Origin: Faecalicatena faecalis
Lineage (GTDB): Bacteria > Bacillota > Clostridia > Lachnospirales > Lachnospiraceae
Assembly: GCF_012524165.2 (NCBI RefSeq)
Contig: NZ_JABACJ020000016.1
Location: 1-64,000 of the forward strand
DNA length: 64,000 bases
Direction: 5' to 3'
The translations under genes were made by a program, and so were the position numbers. The notes beneath the pieces were generated by a model, which saw only the letters and a program-made list of their open reading frames with translations, did not search any database and was not told the origin of the DNA. Each line of letters starts with the position of its first letter. The first letter of the stretch is position 1. Positions 60,547-64,000 of the stretch are shown piece after piece.

Positions 60547-62535
60547 ATGAACAGTAAATACCAGAAACTCTTTACCCCGATGCAGATCGGCAATGTCACG
60601 GTAAAGAACCGTTTCGTCATGGCTCCCATGGGACCATTGGGACTCAGCGATGCACTCGGCGGATGGAACGAACGCGGTAAAGAGTACTACACGATGCGTG
60701 CAAAGGGCGGCACCGGACTGATTATTACCGGAGTCACCTTTGTCGATGATGAAGTCGAGGAACACGGACTTGGTGCGGTTGCTTCCCCGACACATAATCC
60801 AGTAGCTTTCGTCCGTTCCAGCAAGGAAATGACAGAGCGCGTCCACGCGTATGGTGCGAAAATATTCTTACAGATGTCCGGCGGGTTCGGACGAGTGACA
60901 ATCCCTACCAATATCGGCGAATACCCTCCGGTCGCACCGAGCCCGATTCAGCACAGATGGCTTGACAAAACCTGCCGTGAACTGACCGTTGATGAGATAC
61001 ATAAGATTGTAAAATCTTTTGGAGACGCCGCAGTGAATGCGAAAAGAGGCGGTTTTGACGGATGCCAGATCCATGCCGTACACGAAGGCTATCTGATCGA
61101 CCAGTTTGCCATTTCATTATTCAACCACAGGACCGATGAATACGGCGGTTCTCTTGAGAACAGACTGCGCTTTGCAAAAGAAATCGTGGAGGAGATTAAA
61201 AACCGCTGTGGCGAAGATTTCCCTGTCACCTTGCGTTTTTCCCCGAAAAGCTTTATTAAAGGGCTTCGGGACGGTGCTCTTCCGGGAGAAGAATTTGAAG
61301 AGAAGGGGCGCGACATTGAGGAAGGTCTCAAGGCAGCCGAATTACTGGTCGCATACGGCTATGATGCACTGGATGTCGATGTGGGATCTTATGACTCCTG
61401 GTGGTGGTCACATCCACCGATGTACCAGAAGAAAGGGCTGTACCGTCCATACGCCAGGATGGTGAAGGATACCGTGAATGTCCCGGTCATCTGCGCCGGA
61501 AGAATGGACAACCCGGATATGGCTCTGGAAGCCCTGGAAAACAAGGAGACTGATTTTATCAGCCTTGGACGTCCGCTGCTTGCCGATCCTGATTATGTGA
61601 ACAAGCTCAGAAGTGGAAAATGCGCTTCCATCCGTCCCTGTATTTCCTGTCAGGAAGGCTGCATGGGAAGAGTCGCTTCCTACTCCGGGCTGAATTGCGC
61701 CGTCAATCCACAGGCAGCCAGAGAACAGGATATGGCTTACCGTCCGATACTGAAACCTAAGACCGTGATGATCGTGGGCGGCGGTGTCGCAGGCTGTGAA
61801 GCCGCAAGGGTATTAAGCTTACGCGGACACAAACCAGTCTTATTTGAAAAATCAGAACGTCTGGGCGGGAACCTGCTCCCGGGAGGCGCACCTGATTTCA
61901 AAGAGGATGATATCGCACTTGCAGACTGGTACGCATATACACTGAATGAACTGGGTGTAGAGGTCCACTTGAATACGGCTGTGACAAGTGACATGGTACG
62001 AAATGGAGACTACGATACCGTACTCATCGCAACAGGCTCTGCTCCAAAACTGTTTTCACTTGGAAACGATGAACACACCTATTCTGCTGAGGAAGTCCTG
62101 CTTGAAAAAGTCGATGCAGGTGACCGCGTCACCGTGATCGGCGGTGGGCTTGTGGGATGCGAAACTGCGCTCCATCTTGCACAGCGTGGCAAAAAGGTCA
62201 CCATCGTGGAGGCGCTTGATAAACTGCTTGCCGTGAATGGACCACTCTGCGCATCCAATAAGGAAATGCTGGAACGGCTGATTCCTTTCCATCACGTCGA
62301 TGTTATTACTGGTGCGAAAGCCGTCTCCTTCAAGGATACCAGCCTGACCCTGGATAATGGGCAGACACTGGAAACAGACAGCGTAATCCTGGCAGTCGGC
62401 TATCAGTCAGAAAATTCCTTGTATGAGGAGCTTCAGTTCGAGATACCGGAACTGTACCTGCTCGGCGATGCAAAGAATGTTTCCAATATCATGTATGGAA
62501 TCTGGGATGCATTCGAGGTTGCGAATAATATTTAA
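60547..62535 (+). CDS. Flavin/iron-sulfur oxidoreductase of 2,4-dienoyl-CoA reductase type
   Basis: A 662-aa enzyme with an old-yellow-enzyme TIM barrel (1-350; LFTPMQIGNVTVKNRFVMAP, HAVHEGYLIDQF), the 4Fe-4S motif C365-x2-C368-x3-C372-x11-C384, and two dinucleotide folds (IVGGGVAGCEAARVL about 400, VIGGGLVGCETALHL about 535). It uses FMN, FAD and a 4Fe-4S cluster to pass electrons from NAD(P)H to an enoate- or dienoyl-type substrate. Relatives include 2-enoate reductases and bile-acid BaiCD/BaiH enzymes; the substrate is not decidable. RBS AGGAGG. MerR-controlled promoter upstream. Confidence 0.9.
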   Translation: MNSKYQKLFTPMQIGNVTVKNRFVMAPMGPLGLSDALGGWNERGKEYYTMRAKGGTGLIITGVTFVDDEVEEHGLGAVASPTHNPVAFVRSSKEMTERVHAYGAKIFLQMSGGFGRVTIPTNIGEYPPVAPSPIQHRWLDKTCRELTVDEIHKIVKSFGDAAVNAKRGGFDGCQIHAVHEGYLIDQFAISLFNHRTDEYGGSLENRLRFAKEIVEEIKNRCGEDFPVTLRFSPKSFIKGLRDGALPGEEFEEKGRDIEEGLKAAELLVAYGYDALDVDVGSYDSWWWSHPPMYQKKGLYRPYARMVKDTVNVPVICAGRMDNPDMALEALENKETDFISLGRPLLADPDYVNKLRSGKCASIRPCISCQEGCMGRVASYSGLNCAVNPQAAREQDMAYRPILKPKTVMIVGGGVAGCEAARVLSLRGHKPVLFEKSERLGGNLLPGGAPDFKEDDIALADWYAYTLNELGVEVHLNTAVTSDMVRNGDYDTVLIATGSAPKLFSLGNDEHTYSAEEVLLEKVDAGDRVTVIGGGLVGCETALHLAQRGKKVTIVEALDKLLAVNGPLCASNKEMLERLIPFHHVDVITGAKAVSFKDTSLTLDNGQTLETDSVILAVGYQSENSLYEELQFEIPELYLLGDAKNVSNIMYGIWDAFEVANNI

Positions 62536-62574
62536 AAAATTGTTGTAAACATAGAAACAAAACCTCTATATATA

Positions 62575-62622
62575 AGAGGCATGAGTAAATGGTCTTTCAA
62601 TTCATCATTTACTCATGCCTCT
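62575..62622. terminator. Strong terminator of the GGCATGAG hairpin family
   Basis: AGAGGCATGAGTAAATG (62575-62591) pairs perfectly with CATTTACTCATGCCTCT (62606-62622), followed by TTATTTTA. It ends the flavoenzyme gene. The same arm sequence recurs at 63890-63938 and, decayed, at 58945-58989. Confidence 0.85.
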
Positions 62623-62733
62623 TTATTTTACTTCTTTACTTAATTTCAAGACTTAAATCTCCTGCATAAATATTAACAGATATTTTTCCAAGTATATCAT
62701 ACTGCTCCATATTATCATGCTTCCACTATTTTA

Positions 62734-63324
62734 TTATCTTTTTGAAATAACCGTGTCAATCAGGCCATATTTTAGGGCTTCATCCGCACTCATAAAATGA
62801 TCCCTCTCTGTATCTAGTTCTATTTCTTCTATCGTACGTCCTGTATTTTCTGCTAAGATGCGGTTTAACCGTTTCTTACTGTTTTGCATATAGTCTGACA
62901 TAATTTTGATATCACTGGCAGGGCCTTGAATACCATTGCCATGTATAGCAGGCTGATGTATCATAATTTCAGCATTTGGCAGCGCCATTCTCTTTCCCTT
63001 TGTTCCACCTGCTAGTAAAAACGCCCCAAAACTCGCTGCAAGTCCAACGCATATCGTTGCTACGTCACATTTGATATACTGCATCGTATCATAGATTGCA
63101 AATCCGGCGGTCACAGATCCGCCCGGGCTATTGATATAAAATTGAATCTCTTTATCAGGGTCCTGTGCTTCCAGAAAAAGTAATTGGGCTACGATCAAGC
63201 TTGCTGAGGTTTCACTTACTTCTTCTCCTAAAAAAATAATCCGGTCAGCTAAAAGTCTTGAAAAAATATCATAGCTGCGTTCTCCGCGGCTTGTCTGCTC
63301 AATCACATAAGGTACTGTACTCAT
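62734..63324 (-). CDS. clpP: ClpP family serine protease (accessory paralogue)
   Basis: A 196-aa ClpP with catalytic Ser98 (GLAASFG), His123 (MIHQP) and Asp171 (LDTERDHF), plus [11 protein letters not shown]. It forms a barrel-shaped protease fed by Clp ATPases. No clpX or tig gene is next to it, so it is probably a second copy beside the housekeeping one. The ATG overlaps the stop of the AraC-type gene by 4 bp (ATGA), so the two are translated together. Confidence 0.93.
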   Translation of the reverse strand: MSTVPYVIEQTSRGERSYDIFSRLLADRIIFLGEEVSETSASLIVAQLLFLEAQDPDKEIQFYINSPGGSVTAGFAIYDTMQYIKCDVATICVGLAASFGAFLLAGGTKGKRMALPNAEIMIHQPAIHGNGIQGPASDIKIMSDYMQNSKKRLNRILAENTGRTIEEIELDTERDHFMSADEALKYGLIDTVISKR

Positions 63325-63767
63325 GCTGCATCCACCTCAATCTTTCTTACAGAAATTCTATATGTTACAGAAACTTTATATGTTACATAGCCAGAATAAA
63401 CGCGGAAATTCAAGGAAATTTTATTTTGCCTGGGCACAAAAACACCTATATCTCTGTACGTTTTAGGCGGATATAAATAAATCTGCTTAAATGCCAGTGA
63501 AAATGCCTGCTGTGAATTGTACCCTGCTTCATAAGCAATTTCAGTAATCGGTTTCTTTGTATTAACCAGCTTTTGGGCGGCAATCGTAAGTCTTCGCATT
63601 TGCAGATATTTGTAAATCGTATATCCTGTTTCTTCTGTAAAAATTCGATTTAGATGAAATTTGGAATATCCGATATTTTCTGCTATCTTCTCTAAATCAA
63701 TTTCATTTTCTAAATTATCCTCGATATAGTCAATGACCTTTTTCACAATTTTTTTATGCACGTTCAT
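63321..63767 (-). CDS. AraC-type HTH regulator coupled to clpP
   Basis: A 148-aa protein with the double AraC HTH at residues 1-105 ([20 protein letters not shown], then [20 protein letters not shown]) at the N-terminus, without the usual effector-binding domain; a short C-terminal tail of 40 residues follows. Short AraC/SoxS-like proteins of this kind often respond through their own levels. RBS AGGAGGG precedes ATG 63767 and TATAAT lies upstream. Confidence 0.9.
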   Translation of the reverse strand: MNVHKKIVKKVIDYIEDNLENEIDLEKIAENIGYSKFHLNRIFTEETGYTIYKYLQMRRLTIAAQKLVNTKKPITEIAYEAGYNSQQAFSLAFKQIYLYPPKTYRDIGVFVPRQNKISLNFRVYSGYVTYKVSVTYRISVRKIEVDAA

Positions 63768-63807
63768 AGTATATCCCTCCTAATTTTATCTATTATAACA
63801 GCTTATG

Positions 63808-63819
63808 GACAAACTTGTC
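63808..63819. promoter_or_regulatory. Palindrome in the araC-clpP promoter
   Basis: GACAAACTTGTC is a palindrome (GACAA-AC-TTGTC) located just upstream of the minus-strand -10 TATAAT of the AraC-type gene, so it overlaps the core promoter. It could be a repressor or autoregulation site. Confidence 0.45.
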
Positions 63820-63889
63820 TTAATAAAAAGTGCTATTCTTGTACATCCCTACAACATTTAATCGACCATTTGGATTTATATAGTAAAGG

Positions 63890-63938
63890 AGAGGCATAAG
63901 TAAAATGCACTGATATTACTGCATTTACTTATGCCTCT
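63890..63938. terminator. Terminator of the GGCATGAG hairpin family
   Basis: AGAGGCATAAGTAAAATGCA (63890-63909) pairs with TGCATTTACTTATGCCTCT (63920-63938) but for one bulged A; loop of 10 nt. It closely resembles 62575-62622. The gene it ends is outside the window. Confidence 0.75.
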
Positions 63939-64000
63939 CTTAACAAAATACATACTTATTCCAAGTGTGGATGTAGGGAAAATGGCTATACCACGATCTT

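Noticed and set aside
60421..60846. N-terminal extension of the MerR gene by 142 codons
   Set aside because: It is antisense to the flavoenzyme gene and promoter; MKINELSRIS at 60420 is the normal MerR start.
1..64000. CRISPR arrays, tRNA or rRNA genes, T-box leaders
   Set aside because: I looked for regular direct repeats, cloverleaf-like elements and T-box motifs and saw none I could support.

Overview
The window looks like a Lachnospiraceae-type (Clostridia) gut Firmicute chromosome. This rests on strong AGGAGG ribosome-binding sites, mixed ATG/GTG/TTG starts, many OmpR-type two-component systems wired to ABC-2 exporters, XRE regulators, and a Tn916/ICEBs1-style mobilization module. I saw no rRNA, tRNA or CRISPR array. 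The genus is not determined.

Left part (1-20.4 kb). Bases 1 to about 655 are one end of an integrative element that continues off the left edge. It has cut an XRE regulator gene at its W-E-S-G codons (637-765). Chromosomal genes follow: DUF1697, a GNAT acetyltransferase, DUF4865 and a divergent LysR regulator. A complete element of about 11 kb (4622-15606) then splits a second XRE gene at the equivalent W-E-T-G codons: the C-terminal half is at 4277-4636 and the N-terminal half at 15581-15718. This element carries a large serine recombinase, a MobT/Orf20-type relaxase, a GC-rich oriT-like site, two winged-helix regulators (one frameshifted) and a cargo of response regulator, histidine kinase, ABC ATPase and two permeases. 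No conjugation machinery is present, so it is best read as an integrative mobilizable element (IME). After it come small housekeeping-like or hypothetical genes, a transposase remnant, an epimerase, a dihydrofolate reductase fused to DUF3795, and a scar (20031-20175) of a third, almost completely deleted relative of the same element.

Middle part (20.4-58.9 kb). This is an unusually dense island of sensing and export modules. In order: a LytTR/GHKL system with an ABC exporter and a 57-aa membrane protein; an ECF sigma factor with a polytopic protein and an ABC exporter; a lipoprotein-permease-ATPase operon; a response regulator-kinase-permease-permease-ATPase operon; a MacB-like lipoprotein/permease/permease/ATPase operon with a divergent two-component system; a BcrAB-like operon with its own two-component system; an ABC-F protein preceded by a leader peptide and two terminator hairpins; a GGDEF protein; and a BceAB-like transporter with a NarL-type two-component system. 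Including the IME cargo, the window holds six two-component systems and eight ABC export modules. The likely theme is detection of, and defence against, antimicrobial peptides or ribosome-targeting drugs. That is inferred from families, not proven.

Right part (58.9-64 kb). A DUF2000 gene, a MerR regulator with a divergent 19-bp-spacer promoter in front of a 2,4-dienoyl-CoA-reductase-type flavoenzyme, and an AraC-type regulator overlapping a clpP paralogue. Three terminators in this part share one hairpin sequence family.
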